The notes: a model not told the origin generated them from the sequence alone. Counted from the stretch's first letter, positions 8,729-17,762 are shown. The stretch is 33,308 nt of DNA from Saprospiraceae bacterium (GCA_027488935.1 JAIYAP010000010.1:1-33308), one strand, 5' to 3'. Numbers and translations: made by a program.

Positions 8729-9610
8729 TTACAAAGCGGATGTGAGGATTTCTCTGTTTATTTTACGAATCATTCCACGCAATACTGCGCCGGATCCGCC
8801 AACTTCAACAAATTCGGTAATGCCAGCCGCAGCCATATTTTCAATGGTTTGTGCCCACCGAACTGGAGCGGTTAACTGTGCAACCAGGTTGGCGCGAATC
8901 AATTCGGGATCGGTAACCGCTTGTGCATGAACATTTTGATATACCGGACAAATTGGGGTTGCAATATGTGCAGCCTGGATCGCTTCCGAAAGTTCGTCTT
9001 GTGCAGGCTTCATAAAGGGCGAATGGAATGCCCCTCCTACTGCAAGCACCACTACGCGTTTTGCGCCAGCGGCTTCCAGGAGCGGTACAGCCAATTCAAT
9101 ACCTTTTTTTGAACCTGAAATCACCAATTGTCCAGGCGTATTGTAATTGGCAGGCACCACTATTTCTTCGGTAATCCCTGCGCAAATGCGTTCTACCTCC
9201 GAATCTTCCATGCCTAACACGGCCGCCATGGTACTTTCGGCCAATTCGCAGGCTTTTTGCATGGCAAATGCACGCTGGCTAACTAATAAAAGTGCCGCTT
9301 CAAAAGACAGCGCACCCGCTGCTGCTAAGGCCGTAAATTCACCTAAAGAGTGCCCTGCTACTGCCGCTGGTTGGAAATCAGCACCCGCAATTTTTGCGCG
9401 AATAATGCTTTCTAAAAATACGGCCGGTTGGGTCACTTTGGTTTGGGTCAGCTCCTCTTTCGATCCAAGGAACATGACATCCGTAATGCGCCAACCCAAA
9501 CTTTCGTTGGCTTGTTCAAAAAGTTCTTTGGCCTGGGCATTGCTTTCATACAATTCCTTGCCCATGCCTTCAAATTGAGATCCCTGACCGGGAAAAACGT
9601 AAGCCTTCAT
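8729..9610 (-). CDS. fabD: Malonyl-CoA:ACP transacylase
   Basis: FabD moves the malonyl group from malonyl-CoA to acyl carrier protein, supplying the extender unit for type II fatty acid synthesis in the cytoplasm. The 293-residue length is normal for the family. Visible landmarks are the N-terminal FPGQGSQ (oxyanion-hole glutamine), the nucleophile elbow GHSLGE with Ser88, Arg113 in SQRAFAMQ (binds the malonyl carboxylate) and His196 in GGAFHSPFM, which completes the Ser-His pair. ANYNTPGQLVISG is also typical. The ATG at 9610 fits the N-terminus of other FabD proteins. It is the first gene of a two-gene operon with the unknown gene at 8230-8721, and has a good promoter box at 9647-9654. Confidence 0.97.
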   Translation of the reverse strand: MKAYVFPGQGSQFEGMGKELYESNAQAKELFEQANESLGWRITDVMFLGSKEELTQTKVTQPAVFLESIIRAKIAGADFQPAAVAGHSLGEFTALAAAGALSFEAALLLVSQRAFAMQKACELAESTMAAVLGMEDSEVERICAGITEEIVVPANYNTPGQLVISGSKKGIELAVPLLEAAGAKRVVVLAVGGAFHSPFMKPAQDELSEAIQAAHIATPICPVYQNVHAQAVTDPELIRANLVAQLTAPVRWAQTIENMAAAGITEFVEVGGSGAVLRGMIRKINREILTSAL

Positions 9611-9646
9611 TCGTCAAATATTGCGTGTGAAATATAAATTGCGCGG

Positions 9647-9674
9647 CAAAGGTAAGCTGTGCGCACATTTTCAA
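9647..9674 (-). promoter_or_regulatory. fabD promoter: TTG, 17 bases, TACCTTTG
   Basis: On the minus strand, TACCTTTG at 9654-9647 is an exact TAnnTTTG -7 box. TTG at 9674-9672 lies 17 bases upstream as a candidate -33 element. The leader to the fabD ATG would be about 35 bases. Confidence 0.55.
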
Positions 9675-9695
9675 GCGGGTCGAAGCAGATTCATC

Positions 9696-10124
9696 TTACA
9701 GGAACAATTGCTGCAAGGCTTTCCAAAGTAGCCCTTTTCGGCTTTTATCCGGCTCCAAAACAGAAAGTGCTTCCGAAAAAAGCCAGGTGGCACCATAAAA
9801 TTCAGTTGGTCGATAAAGTGGCATATCCACCTGCAAACCAATCATTTGTGGTGTTAATCCAAAAACCAAAATTTGGTCTGGTTGTTTCAATTTAAGCACC
9901 GAGGTTAGGCCAATCGCAGTATCGATGGGAACACTGGTCCAAAGGGTATCTTTTTCGGGATTTACCTGTGCAGCAGCCAAAATTTTAACCAAAAAATCTT
10001 TATTACCCGGAAACAACGGCTCTTCCAATACCACCAACCATATTTTTCGTGCATAAGCGCCCGTCGAAAACGCCATCAGGTCACGATCAGGGGCGAGAAA
10101 AAGCAAATCTTCGGGAGAATACAT
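9696..10124 (-). CDS. Small cytoplasmic protein, candidate DNA polymerase III psi (HolD)-like subunit
   Basis: This is a 142-residue protein with no signal peptide or membrane segment. Start is the ATG at 10124. The order of elements resembles what is known of the HolD (psi) family, a small alpha/beta protein of the clamp-loader complex that links it to chi and SSB: a hydrophobic strand (KIWLVVLEEPL), a helix leading to a loop with a conserved-looking Pro (LVKILAAAQVNPEKDTL), a second strand (QILVFGLTP) and a C-terminal helix of the pattern L..L..D..RK.LW..L (LSVLEPDKSRKGLLWKAL). Length also fits. These are similarities recalled by eye, not a search; the protein could be an unrelated small alpha/beta protein. 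It has its own promoter box and no co-directional partner within 80 bases. Confidence 0.75.
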   Translation of the reverse strand: MYSPEDLLFLAPDRDLMAFSTGAYARKIWLVVLEEPLFPGNKDFLVKILAAAQVNPEKDTLWTSVPIDTAIGLTSVLKLKQPDQILVFGLTPQMIGLQVDMPLYRPTEFYGATWLFSEALSVLEPDKSRKGLLWKALQQLFL

Positions 10125-10166
10125 GGTGCGCTAAAGTGGATTCGGTGAACGAGAAAAATGAAACAG

Positions 10167-10174
10167 CAAAATTA
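10167..10174 (-). promoter_or_regulatory. -7 box TAATTTTG for the 9696-10124 gene
   Basis: On the minus strand TAATTTTG is an exact TAnnTTTG match with a leader of about 40 bases to the ATG at 10124. No TTG is well placed upstream. It shares the 304-base divergent spacer (10125-10428) with the ilvE promoter; apart from these two promoters the spacer is AT-rich and I see nothing else in it. Confidence 0.45.
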
Positions 10175-10352
10175 ATCAATTCTGAAACCACGACGCGCTA
10201 AGGGCTAATGAAACTGATAAAATACCCAAAAACGCCTTACAGCCGGATTAGATACGAAAACCCTTAAAAACAAATAAAACCCATCAATTACCAATGAATT
10301 AAGATTAATATTTTGCCCAAAGGGGGTATTTTTTGCAAACATTAAAATAATA

Positions 10353-10385
10353 TTTGCAAAATTTGCCTAAAACATTTTACCTTTG
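10353..10385 (+). promoter_or_regulatory. ilvE promoter: TTTG, 21 bases, TACCTTTG
   Basis: TACCTTTG at 10378-10385 is an exact -7 box, and TTTG at 10353-10356 sits 21 bases upstream, a spacing accepted for Bacteroidota promoters. The leader to the ATG at 10429 is about 40 bases, too short for a leader-peptide attenuator of the classic branched-chain type. Confidence 0.6.
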
Positions 10386-10428
10386 ATGCGTCCAACCAAG
10401 TTCTTTATAATAGTCAACTACTACACAC

Positions 10429-11556
10429 ATGGCTGTAAAATATCCTATCACGGTTTCGCTTACGAGCAATTCAAAGCTGCCAACCGTTGATTTTGCCAAC
10501 ATTCCCTTTGGCAAAGTTATTTCTGACCACATGTTCATCGTCGATTACGAAGGTGGTCAATGGGTGAATCCGCGGATCGAACCATTTGCCAAAATGGAAA
10601 TTTCTCCTGCGAACCTGGCTTTACATTATGGTCAGAGTATTTTCGAAGGGATGAAAGCCAGCAAACGCAATGGTGAGCCGGTTTTGTTTCGTGCCGATAT
10701 GCATGCACGCCGTTTGAATGTTTCTGCAGAACGTATGTGTATGCCGAATTTGCCAGAAGACTTGTTTATGCAAGGTTTGAAAATGCTGGTAGATCTCGAC
10801 CGTGCCTGGATTCCTGACCTCGAAGACCATGCTTTGTACATCCGCCCGATGATGTTTGCAACCGATGAGTATTTCGGGGTGCATGCTTCTGAAAACTACC
10901 GTTTTATCATCTTTACGGGTCCAGTTGGCCCATACTACCCAAAACCTGTAAAATTGTGGGTGGAGGAAGTATTCACCCGTGCCGCCCAAGGTGGTGTTGG
11001 TGAGGCAAAATGTGCCGGTAACTATGGTGCATCCTTGTTGCCAGCGCAACGTGCAAAAAAAGCAGGCTACGACCAGGTGATGTGGATGGATTCGGTTGAA
11101 AAGAAATATGTACAGGAAGTAGGTACGATGAATCTGTTTTTTGTGATGGATAACCGGGTAATTACCCCTACTACTACTGGTACCATTTTGCGCGGCGTTA
11201 CCCGCGATAGCTTCATGACTTTGTTGAAAGAATGGGGTTACACGGTGGAAGACCGCCTTTTGAGCATTGCTGAAATTGCAGATGCTTATTGGCGTGGCGC
11301 TTTGCAAGAATGTTTTGGCGCTGGTACGGCGGCCGTTGTGAGCCACGTAAGCGATATTACCTGGCGCGACCGCAAATTAGAGTTGCCTCCGGTAGATGAA
11401 AAACACCGTCCGGTAGGAACCATGTTGAAAAGTTACTTGAATCGCCTGCGCATGGGTTTGGAGGAAGATCAATTCCACTGGATGGAATCTTGCGCCAACT
11501 CAGGGGTGATGGATTTTGTAAAAGAAGAAGATAAAGCGTTGTTGATGGCTGTTTAA
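10429..11556 (+). CDS. ilvE: Branched-chain amino acid aminotransferase
   Basis: This fold-type IV PLP enzyme interconverts leucine, isoleucine and valine with their 2-oxo acids using glutamate/2-oxoglutarate. At 375 residues it belongs to the longer, eukaryote-like BCAT subgroup rather than the shorter (about 300-residue) E. coli IlvE type. Landmarks: LHYGQSIFEGMKA (about 66-78), the PLP Schiff-base lysine Lys194 in GEAKCAGNYGAS, YVQEVGTMNLFFV (about 227-239, with Glu230), and the phosphate-binding TTGTILRGVTRDS. GAGTAAVVSHV near the C-terminus is also family-typical. It is monocistronic: its own promoter lies upstream and a terminator hairpin follows 26 bases after the stop. Confidence 0.97.
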   Translation: MAVKYPITVSLTSNSKLPTVDFANIPFGKVISDHMFIVDYEGGQWVNPRIEPFAKMEISPANLALHYGQSIFEGMKASKRNGEPVLFRADMHARRLNVSAERMCMPNLPEDLFMQGLKMLVDLDRAWIPDLEDHALYIRPMMFATDEYFGVHASENYRFIIFTGPVGPYYPKPVKLWVEEVFTRAAQGGVGEAKCAGNYGASLLPAQRAKKAGYDQVMWMDSVEKKYVQEVGTMNLFFVMDNRVITPTTTGTILRGVTRDSFMTLLKEWGYTVEDRLLSIAEIADAYWRGALQECFGAGTAAVVSHVSDITWRDRKLELPPVDEKHRPVGTMLKSYLNRLRMGLEEDQFHWMESCANSGVMDFVKEEDKALLMAV

Positions 11557-11582
11557 GGCTGTTGTATGAGATAAAGATGTTT

Positions 11583-11616
11583 AGGCCTGGAGGGATTTCC
11601 CCTTCGGGCCTTTTTT
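11583..11616 (+). terminator. Intrinsic terminator after ilvE
   Basis: AGGCC (11583) pairs with GGCCT, with an inner GGAGGG / CCCTTC stem (one G-T wobble) around a short loop, followed by a run of six T. It lies 26 bases after the ilvE stop and just before the stop of the convergent transglutaminase-like gene. Confidence 0.85.
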
Positions 11617-11623
11617 ATGGGCT

Positions 11624-13510
11624 TTAATCTGGTTTTACCAGCACCAGTTTTGTTTTTTCTGCTTTTACAACGGCCTTTAAAAATGTAAGTAAAGCAGGAT
11701 AGGCTGTTTTAGGATGAATTTGGTTGTTGAGGACGAGTTTGTGGCTGACCACAATTCGGCCCGTAATTGCCGTAATGTCCATATCAAATTGCCCAAAAGA
11801 GGTGTTGAGATGTACAGGTTCGAACCCGGATTCTAAGCGATAACCTTCCGGCAACATGATTTCAGTTACACTTTCTTTCGTGTATCCACGTGCATCTGCC
11901 TGTACATCCTGGGTACGGATATCGGTATTTTCACTGGGAATCAATAGGTTATCAGCGGGAACACAGGCTGGTAAAAAATACCGCTTTCCACTGATGGAAG
12001 CGATGCGTGGCAGCCGTAAAGTGAGCGTTTCTTTTACCTCCGGAATACGTGCTCTATTCGTTTGGTAGGCCATTTTTTCAATTTCAAAATCTTTGAAATT
12101 GAGCATGTTATACAAGTTTTTTTTCTTTTCGTCATCATGCAGCGTTGCCAGGTAAGCGGGTGTCTCCTGCAGGATACCGCGATAAGTTTCCTCGGATTCC
12201 CATTGGCCACTACCATCGGCCAGGAGGTTTAATTTTGCTTTGCGGGAAGCCGTATTTTGAGTGTAATCGTAGGCCGTGGTATGCACCATTTTGCCGCCTT
12301 CCGGGGTAATGAGCAGGGCCGGGCGATTGTCAGTAAAATCGCCCAAAAAGCCACAACTTACCCTTTGGCTTGTGCATTCCAGCCACAGGGTATCTTTTCC
12401 ATCCGGCACACACAAGCAAGCATGGTTGAACCACGGATTGGGAAAGTCCGGAAATTGCACCTGTTCATCTTCACCCGCCCGAATCAAGGCATAATACGAC
12501 GGAATACCTAAGGCTTGTAGCATCGCCTGGGTGTAATTGCTGAGCCCTTTGCAATCGCCATATTTGTATTGATCGACCATAACAGCCGAAGCGGGTTGCC
12601 AGCCGCCAATGCCCATGCCGACATAAAAGTACCGGGTGTTGGACTGTAAATAATCATACACCCGCTTTACTTTACACCCTTGATCGGGGCAATCGGCCAC
12701 CAATTGTTGCAATTTACCCACCGCTTCGGGAGCAAGTGCATTGCGTTCGGCATTGAGGGTGTAAAAAAAAGTACCCAGCGATTCCCAACTGCGCATATCA
12801 CCAGCAATACCGCCCATGGTAAAATCGGTCGGCGCAGACATGACCATCGGTCGGGAAAAATGGCTAACGGGAGCATAAGCTGCTGCTTGGATGGCAGTCA
12901 GGTTGTTCAATTCCCAGGTATTTTCGCCTGTTTTTGCGTTTTCAGGCAGGTTAAGTTCCTTAAACCGCGCAGTAAGCCCGGCTGGCATTTTCACCTCATA
13001 AACAGCATGCTCAATGGCAGCACCCGGGGCAGATTGTGGGTCGAATATAGGGTAAAACAAAAGCCCGGTATGATGTAGCACTACTTTATATTCAATGGTA
13101 TACGGGTAAGCACCGCCGGAGAGATGTAACCGTTTATACCGGGTATCATTTACAAAATATTCGGGCGGCTTGACATCCTCAATATCCTTTTTCTTGAGTT
13201 TGCGCACGACACTGCCAGCCGCATCGTACACCGTGGCTTCAATCTCCTCGATATTGGTAAATTTATCGTAATTAAATACAATTTCGGCCTGTTTTTGGGC
13301 ACTGGCATCGAGCAAGGTTAACACTTTATGCTCCGTTTCGAGCGCTTCACCCTGGTTGAGCACTTCAAAAGTGCATTGGTAGTTACGAACTACCACGTGT
13401 GCATTTTCCTTTAATGCAGCGGGAATCGTCGCAGCTGGATACATGGGTTGTGCAAAACCACGGATGGCTCCGCCCCAAAGCAGCACGCAAGTAAATAAAC
13501 GAAATACCAT
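11624..13510 (-). CDS. Secreted DUF3857 protein with intact transglutaminase-like domain
   Basis: This is a 628-residue protein with an N-terminal signal peptide (FRLFTCVLLWGGAIRGFAQP), so the body is periplasmic or exported. Residues about 45-220 match the DUF3857 beta-rich domain (ALETEHKVLTLLD, YTIEYKVVLHH). A transglutaminase-like domain follows (about 265-380) with the expected Cys320 in QYKYGDCKGLSN, His363 in WFNHACL and Glu378 in LWLECT, where the family more often has Asp. The C-terminal part is a beta region like DUF3858. In these families the Cys-His pair serves peptide or amide chemistry, but no substrate is known. It is the last of three related genes; it starts 6 bases after the stop of the one before, implying co-transcription. 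It is the only member of the trio that keeps the catalytic cysteine. Confidence 0.92.
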   Translation of the reverse strand: MVFRLFTCVLLWGGAIRGFAQPMYPAATIPAALKENAHVVVRNYQCTFEVLNQGEALETEHKVLTLLDASAQKQAEIVFNYDKFTNIEEIEATVYDAAGSVVRKLKKKDIEDVKPPEYFVNDTRYKRLHLSGGAYPYTIEYKVVLHHTGLLFYPIFDPQSAPGAAIEHAVYEVKMPAGLTARFKELNLPENAKTGENTWELNNLTAIQAAAYAPVSHFSRPMVMSAPTDFTMGGIAGDMRSWESLGTFFYTLNAERNALAPEAVGKLQQLVADCPDQGCKVKRVYDYLQSNTRYFYVGMGIGGWQPASAVMVDQYKYGDCKGLSNYTQAMLQALGIPSYYALIRAGEDEQVQFPDFPNPWFNHACLCVPDGKDTLWLECTSQRVSCGFLGDFTDNRPALLITPEGGKMVHTTAYDYTQNTASRKAKLNLLADGSGQWESEETYRGILQETPAYLATLHDDEKKKNLYNMLNFKDFEIEKMAYQTNRARIPEVKETLTLRLPRIASISGKRYFLPACVPADNLLIPSENTDIRTQDVQADARGYTKESVTEIMLPEGYRLESGFEPVHLNTSFGQFDMDITAITGRIVVSHKLVLNNQIHPKTAYPALLTFLKAVVKAEKTKLVLVKPD

Positions 13511-13516
13511 GAGCGA

Positions 13517-15583
13517 TTATAGTTTTGTGAGGACGACCTGTTCTTCCATTTTTGCCACGATATCCGAATAAAACTGGCGCAAAGGCGTGTATTCATCCTT
13601 CACAATATAAGGCTTGCGCATTTTGCTGCGGATGCTGATTTTTACCAATTCTGGCCCGGATTCAACCAGGTATTCGAAGGAAATCGCATTTTCAAGCAAG
13701 GCCAATTTGGTGGATTTAGGGAGCGCTTCCACTTTATAGCCCGCCGGAATATGCCAGCTGATGCTGTACGTTTCGTCGTGCGGGATACCCAGGTCGATGT
13801 TAAAAGCCCTTTCCGGATTTTTAAACGGATTTTCATGCACGCCTAATCCGAGGGTCGGGTTGAGGTAAATTTTATTCCCTGAAATGGTCGCGAACTCTGG
13901 GCTTTCCAGTTTAAAACCCATTTTTAAATTTGGCTCATTCCAAGCTTCAGCTTGCTCAATTTGTATGTCGGTAAGGGTGCCTTGTGCCGCCCAGTCCTTA
14001 AAAGTAGTACCCATGACGTCTTTCTGGCCATTTGTACGGATGAATTGGCGGATTTTAGCGGCGCCATACCCACTTTCAGTAGCATTAATCGTGCTATTGA
14101 TGCCCCCCTCGCTTTTAACTTGTACATCGGCGATGATAAAACTGCGGGTGCTGATTTTATTTTGAATCGGTATCCAATCGATTGATTCGGCGGATTTAAG
14201 CAACAGGCCCTCATAGTTGATATCTTCCGCATCCAGCAAACCGACGGGATTGGGATATGCTGCGGCATCGACCAACAACATGGATTTATCTTCCATTTCA
14301 ATGGCGGTAATCACCCGATTGAGTTCATCGGGAGAAACCCGGAATGGAAGCACCCGGCCATTTGATCGCGTGCTGATCATAAGTGGATAGGCACGCAAGC
14401 CATTTTTATTTAAAAGATTGATATACAGTAAGTTTAATTCCGTAGCGCTGCCTTTTTTAAACTTTACCAAATCGCCCGTGGTACTGGTTAGCCAAATATA
14501 ATCGTATGCATTTTTTGAAAAATTGAGGCCCAGGTATTCATAAATGGCGCTTATCCTTTCCATTTCGGTTGTCTTACCATTTACGGCTGTTTTCGCCAAA
14601 TCCGTTGTATTTCGGTTATCTTTCAGCACATCGTCATACACATCTTCGAGCATTTCTTTACCAAAACCCGACCAGCTGTTGTTATAATTCTTAAATCCGG
14701 CATTGACAATATGGTAACCATCGGCTTCGGGAACTACTCGGCTGTTATAAACTGCTTTAACGTCAAAATTGATCTGCGAAAGATAATCTTGCGGTGCAGC
14801 CATATAAGGCTCCGGCTTTAAAGCGGGAATATTTTCTTGAATATAGTGCAGGTTTTTACAATTATAAAGTACTTTTTCGCTGTTTGAGGTGGTTGTGGTC
14901 ACACGTCCTTCTGAACGTTCGGTCCATGTGACTTGCGTTGAACGAATATTGTTTTCTTCTTCCGACAGTGTAAACGGAACAGCACCGGTAGCGCTTTTGC
15001 TATATTCAACGTAGGCAGGAATTTCGGCGATAAACTCGCTCCAAATGGTGGGCACGCTCAAGCGTTGGAAAGTCCAATCGGGTAAATAACCACCATCGTA
15101 TGTAATAGAATATTTATACTCAATAACACTCCCTTCCTTTACACCGGGAATGGTAAACTTCGTCAAATTGCGGTTTTTAGTTAGTTTTTCTTCAAAAATA
15201 TTGCCTTTTTCGAGTTTCGTTTCCGTTAATTTATCATTTTCCAGGTTGTATGCAGCGGCCTGAAGTCCAGATATTTTATCCGATTTGAAGTGAAAAATGC
15301 GCACATCTGCCAATCCGTAAGCCGATTTATTAAAAATTTTAATCCGCACATGAACATCATATTCCTCTATAAATTGTGCCTTTGCATTGTCGAAGCGATG
15401 TTGTATTTCTCCTTTTTCAAATAACACGACGGCGGGCGCGGCAGGGTCGAGTGGATAAGATTTCATGGCCATCTCTGCGTCCGAGATTTTACCAAATTTG
15501 GTTTTTAGTTCTTTTTTTTGGGCAAAACTGTACTGCGTGCTCATGAGCACGCAGAAAACAGAAAAAATACGAAGAAAATGCAT
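13517..15583 (-). CDS. Secreted DUF3857 protein with degenerate transglutaminase-like domain
   Basis: This is a 688-residue protein with a short signal peptide (MHFLRIFSVFCVLMSTQYSFAQ). DUF3857 occupies about residues 65-230 (YDVHVRIKIFNKSAY, IPGVKEGSVIEYKYS). The transglutaminase-like region (about 345-440) retains the helix and strand pattern (FKKGSATELNLLYINLL, AYPLMISTRSNGR) but has Ala380 where the active cysteine would be, so it is presumably not a classical transglutaminase. The C-terminal beta domain (about 560-688) is nearly identical to that of the neighbouring 15610-17622 gene. No second membrane segment or sorting domain is seen. It is the middle gene of a three-gene run (26 bases after the first, 6 before the third). 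A scaffold or binding role is possible but unproven. Confidence 0.92.
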   Translation of the reverse strand: MHFLRIFSVFCVLMSTQYSFAQKKELKTKFGKISDAEMAMKSYPLDPAAPAVVLFEKGEIQHRFDNAKAQFIEEYDVHVRIKIFNKSAYGLADVRIFHFKSDKISGLQAAAYNLENDKLTETKLEKGNIFEEKLTKNRNLTKFTIPGVKEGSVIEYKYSITYDGGYLPDWTFQRLSVPTIWSEFIAEIPAYVEYSKSATGAVPFTLSEEENNIRSTQVTWTERSEGRVTTTTSNSEKVLYNCKNLHYIQENIPALKPEPYMAAPQDYLSQINFDVKAVYNSRVVPEADGYHIVNAGFKNYNNSWSGFGKEMLEDVYDDVLKDNRNTTDLAKTAVNGKTTEMERISAIYEYLGLNFSKNAYDYIWLTSTTGDLVKFKKGSATELNLLYINLLNKNGLRAYPLMISTRSNGRVLPFRVSPDELNRVITAIEMEDKSMLLVDAAAYPNPVGLLDAEDINYEGLLLKSAESIDWIPIQNKISTRSFIIADVQVKSEGGINSTINATESGYGAAKIRQFIRTNGQKDVMGTTFKDWAAQGTLTDIQIEQAEAWNEPNLKMGFKLESPEFATISGNKIYLNPTLGLGVHENPFKNPERAFNIDLGIPHDETYSISWHIPAGYKVEALPKSTKLALLENAISFEYLVESGPELVKISIRSKMRKPYIVKDEYTPLRQFYSDIVAKMEEQVVLTKL

Positions 15584-15609
15584 GGTGTAGAATGATTTAT
15601 TAGAGAAAA

Positions 15610-17622
15610 CTAGGATTTTGACAATACGATTTGTTCTTCCATCTTCGCTACCATATCCGAATAAAACTTGCGCAAATGCACGTATTCTTCCTTTAGAATG
15701 TAAGGTTTGCGCATTTTGCTGCGGATGCTGATTTTCACCTGTTCTGGCCCGGATTCTACCATATACTCGAAGGAAATCGCATTGTCGAGCAAGTTCATTT
15801 TTGTCGATTTAGGCAATGCTTCCACTTTGTATCCAGGGGGAATGCGCCAGGAAATATTATAAATTTCATCGTGTGGAATACCCAGATCAATATCAAAATT
15901 GCGTTCTGGTATTTTGAATGGATTTTCGTGCAGCCCCAGGCCAAGGGTAGGTGTCAGGTAGGTTTTATTACCAGAAACGGTGACGAAAGCGGGTGTTTCG
16001 AGTTTAAAACGCAGCGTCAAATTAGGTTCATTCCACGCTGCTCCCTGCTCAATTTCCAAGGCATGCAGGCTTCCTTCGGCCGACCATTCCGGGAAAATAT
16101 TGCTCAAGAGTTTTTTGTCGCTATTTTCGCGCAGGTATTTGCGAATTTTAGCCGCGCCATATCCACTTTCAGTAGTAGTAATCATACCCGCTGCGTCACC
16201 AGAAGGCAAAATATCCAATTGTGCCTGAATAAAACTGCGGGAATTAATCTTGTTTTCAACTGTTACCCAATTTATTTCCTCGGGTGATTCCAGCAACAAA
16301 CCTTGTTTATTTAGATCCTCTTCTGCTAACAAACCAACTGGATTTGGAAATGCTGCAATATCCACCAATATAACGGATGAATCTTCCAGCACAACCGCTG
16401 AGATTACCCGATTTAGCGCTTCATGGGTAATCCGCTGGGGGTGAATTCTTCCATGCGTACGTGTGCTAATCATGAGTGGCCAAGCCGTTACGCCATTTTT
16501 CCTTAAAAGTTTGATTAGCAGCAGGTTTAATTCAGCAGCAGACCCCTTTTTTGACTTAATTATTTCAGAAAACTTATCGGTAAGCCAGATATAGTCGGAC
16601 GAGATATGCGTAAAGTTTGTGCCGATAAATTCATACAGGGTGGTTAGTTTATCTAGGTGCGTATTTTTACCCATCAATACACTGTCCACAAAATTGAGGG
16701 TATCTTCTGGCACAATGGATAACTGCTTGTAAGCATATTGCAGCATGTTTTGGCCAAATTGTTCCCAGGTTTGATTGATCCGCAGAATCTTTCCGTTGGC
16801 AACAAACCTCGTTGCCCCCCGGTCTTCAATATAAATTGAATAAATTGCCTTTATCTCAAAGTTTATTTGTGATAAATAATCTTCGGGTGCGTACATATAC
16901 GGTTCCGGTCGTAAAGCAGGTATGTTTTCCTGGATAAAATGCATTACGGTCATTTCATATACGATACCGCTGGCGGTGCCACTGTATTTCTTTTCAGTGG
17001 TCAAACTAAAAGGAATGGCTCCTGTAGCCGTTTTACTAAACTCAATAAATTTTGGAGCATCTACTTCATATTCACTCCAAACGGTCGGAATTTCCATCCG
17101 TTGGAAAGTCCAGGAAGGCAAACTGGTGAAATTACGTAACGTCTTAAGGTATTGATATTCAATAATACAACCTTCCTTTACACCTGGAATTGTAAAGCGG
17201 GTAAGGCTCCAAACATCCGAGATACGCTCTTCAATGATATCAACTTTCCCCAGTTTAGTTTCGATCATTTCGCCATTTTCAAGATTGAAAGCGCTTGCTA
17301 CAATATCTGTAACCGGGTCTGATTTCAGGTGTACAATTTGAACGTCTGCAAGATCATATGCTGATTTATTAAAAATCTTAATCCGCACGTGTTTTTTGAA
17401 ATCTTGCACAAATGATCCGAGTTTATAGTCGAATTGGTGTTCTACATTGCCCTTATCAAACAACACCAGGGCAGTGGCTGTACGATCCGATGCATAATTT
17501 TCCATACTGATCTCCGCCTTCGAAATTTTACCAAATTTCAAATTATAAGGGCATTTTTGAGCAGCAAGTACTTGTACAAACAAACAAAAAAACAGGATCT
17601 GCATCTTTGGGAATGCTTGCAT
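15610..17622 (-). CDS. Secreted DUF3857 protein, close paralogue of the next gene, degenerate active site
   Basis: This is a 670-residue protein from the ATG at 17622 (a TTG three codons upstream and an ATG at 17604 are alternatives). The signal peptide is MQILFFCLFVQVLAAQ. Architecture matches the 13517-15583 protein: DUF3857 (about 70-220), a transglutaminase-like region where the Cys position is Ala362 (KSKKGSAAELNLLL), and a C-terminal beta domain. The two proteins share long identical stretches, for example ISIRSKMRKPYI, GYKVEALPKSTK and NEPNL, which indicates tandem duplication. It is the first gene of the run, with a candidate promoter at 17670-17700. Its function is unknown; loss of the cysteine suggests a non-enzymatic role. 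Confidence 0.92.
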   Translation of the reverse strand: MQAFPKMQILFFCLFVQVLAAQKCPYNLKFGKISKAEISMENYASDRTATALVLFDKGNVEHQFDYKLGSFVQDFKKHVRIKIFNKSAYDLADVQIVHLKSDPVTDIVASAFNLENGEMIETKLGKVDIIEERISDVWSLTRFTIPGVKEGCIIEYQYLKTLRNFTSLPSWTFQRMEIPTVWSEYEVDAPKFIEFSKTATGAIPFSLTTEKKYSGTASGIVYEMTVMHFIQENIPALRPEPYMYAPEDYLSQINFEIKAIYSIYIEDRGATRFVANGKILRINQTWEQFGQNMLQYAYKQLSIVPEDTLNFVDSVLMGKNTHLDKLTTLYEFIGTNFTHISSDYIWLTDKFSEIIKSKKGSAAELNLLLIKLLRKNGVTAWPLMISTRTHGRIHPQRITHEALNRVISAVVLEDSSVILVDIAAFPNPVGLLAEEDLNKQGLLLESPEEINWVTVENKINSRSFIQAQLDILPSGDAAGMITTTESGYGAAKIRKYLRENSDKKLLSNIFPEWSAEGSLHALEIEQGAAWNEPNLTLRFKLETPAFVTVSGNKTYLTPTLGLGLHENPFKIPERNFDIDLGIPHDEIYNISWRIPPGYKVEALPKSTKMNLLDNAISFEYMVESGPEQVKISIRSKMRKPYILKEEYVHLRKFYSDMVAKMEEQIVLSKS

Positions 17623-17669
17623 ACGATACAATTTTATTTATAAATATTTGACAATGTATTAAGCAGGCA

Positions 17670-17700
17670 TAAAGGTAGCGGCAGGAACTTTACAAGGCAA
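17670..17700 (-). promoter_or_regulatory. Candidate promoter of the DUF3857 trio: TTG, 20 bases, TACCTTTA
   Basis: On the minus strand TTG (17700-17698) precedes TACCTTTA (17677-17670) by 20 bases. The -7 box differs from TAnnTTTG only at its last base. The leader would be about 45 bases. All three genes downstream could be read from it. Confidence 0.4.
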
Positions 17701-17762
17701 TCCTGTAAATGTTAAGGTTCCAGCTTTAACAACAATTGCAAAAAATATGACAAAACAGCCTA

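Noticed and set aside
10621-11346. 241-codon open frame antisense to ilvE
   Set aside because: ilvE is intact with all motifs; the antisense product has no known features and no promoter or start context of its own.
11624-17622. The three DUF3857 genes as fragments of one broken gene
   Set aside because: Each has its own signal peptide, full domain set, start and stop; they are separate intact paralogues.
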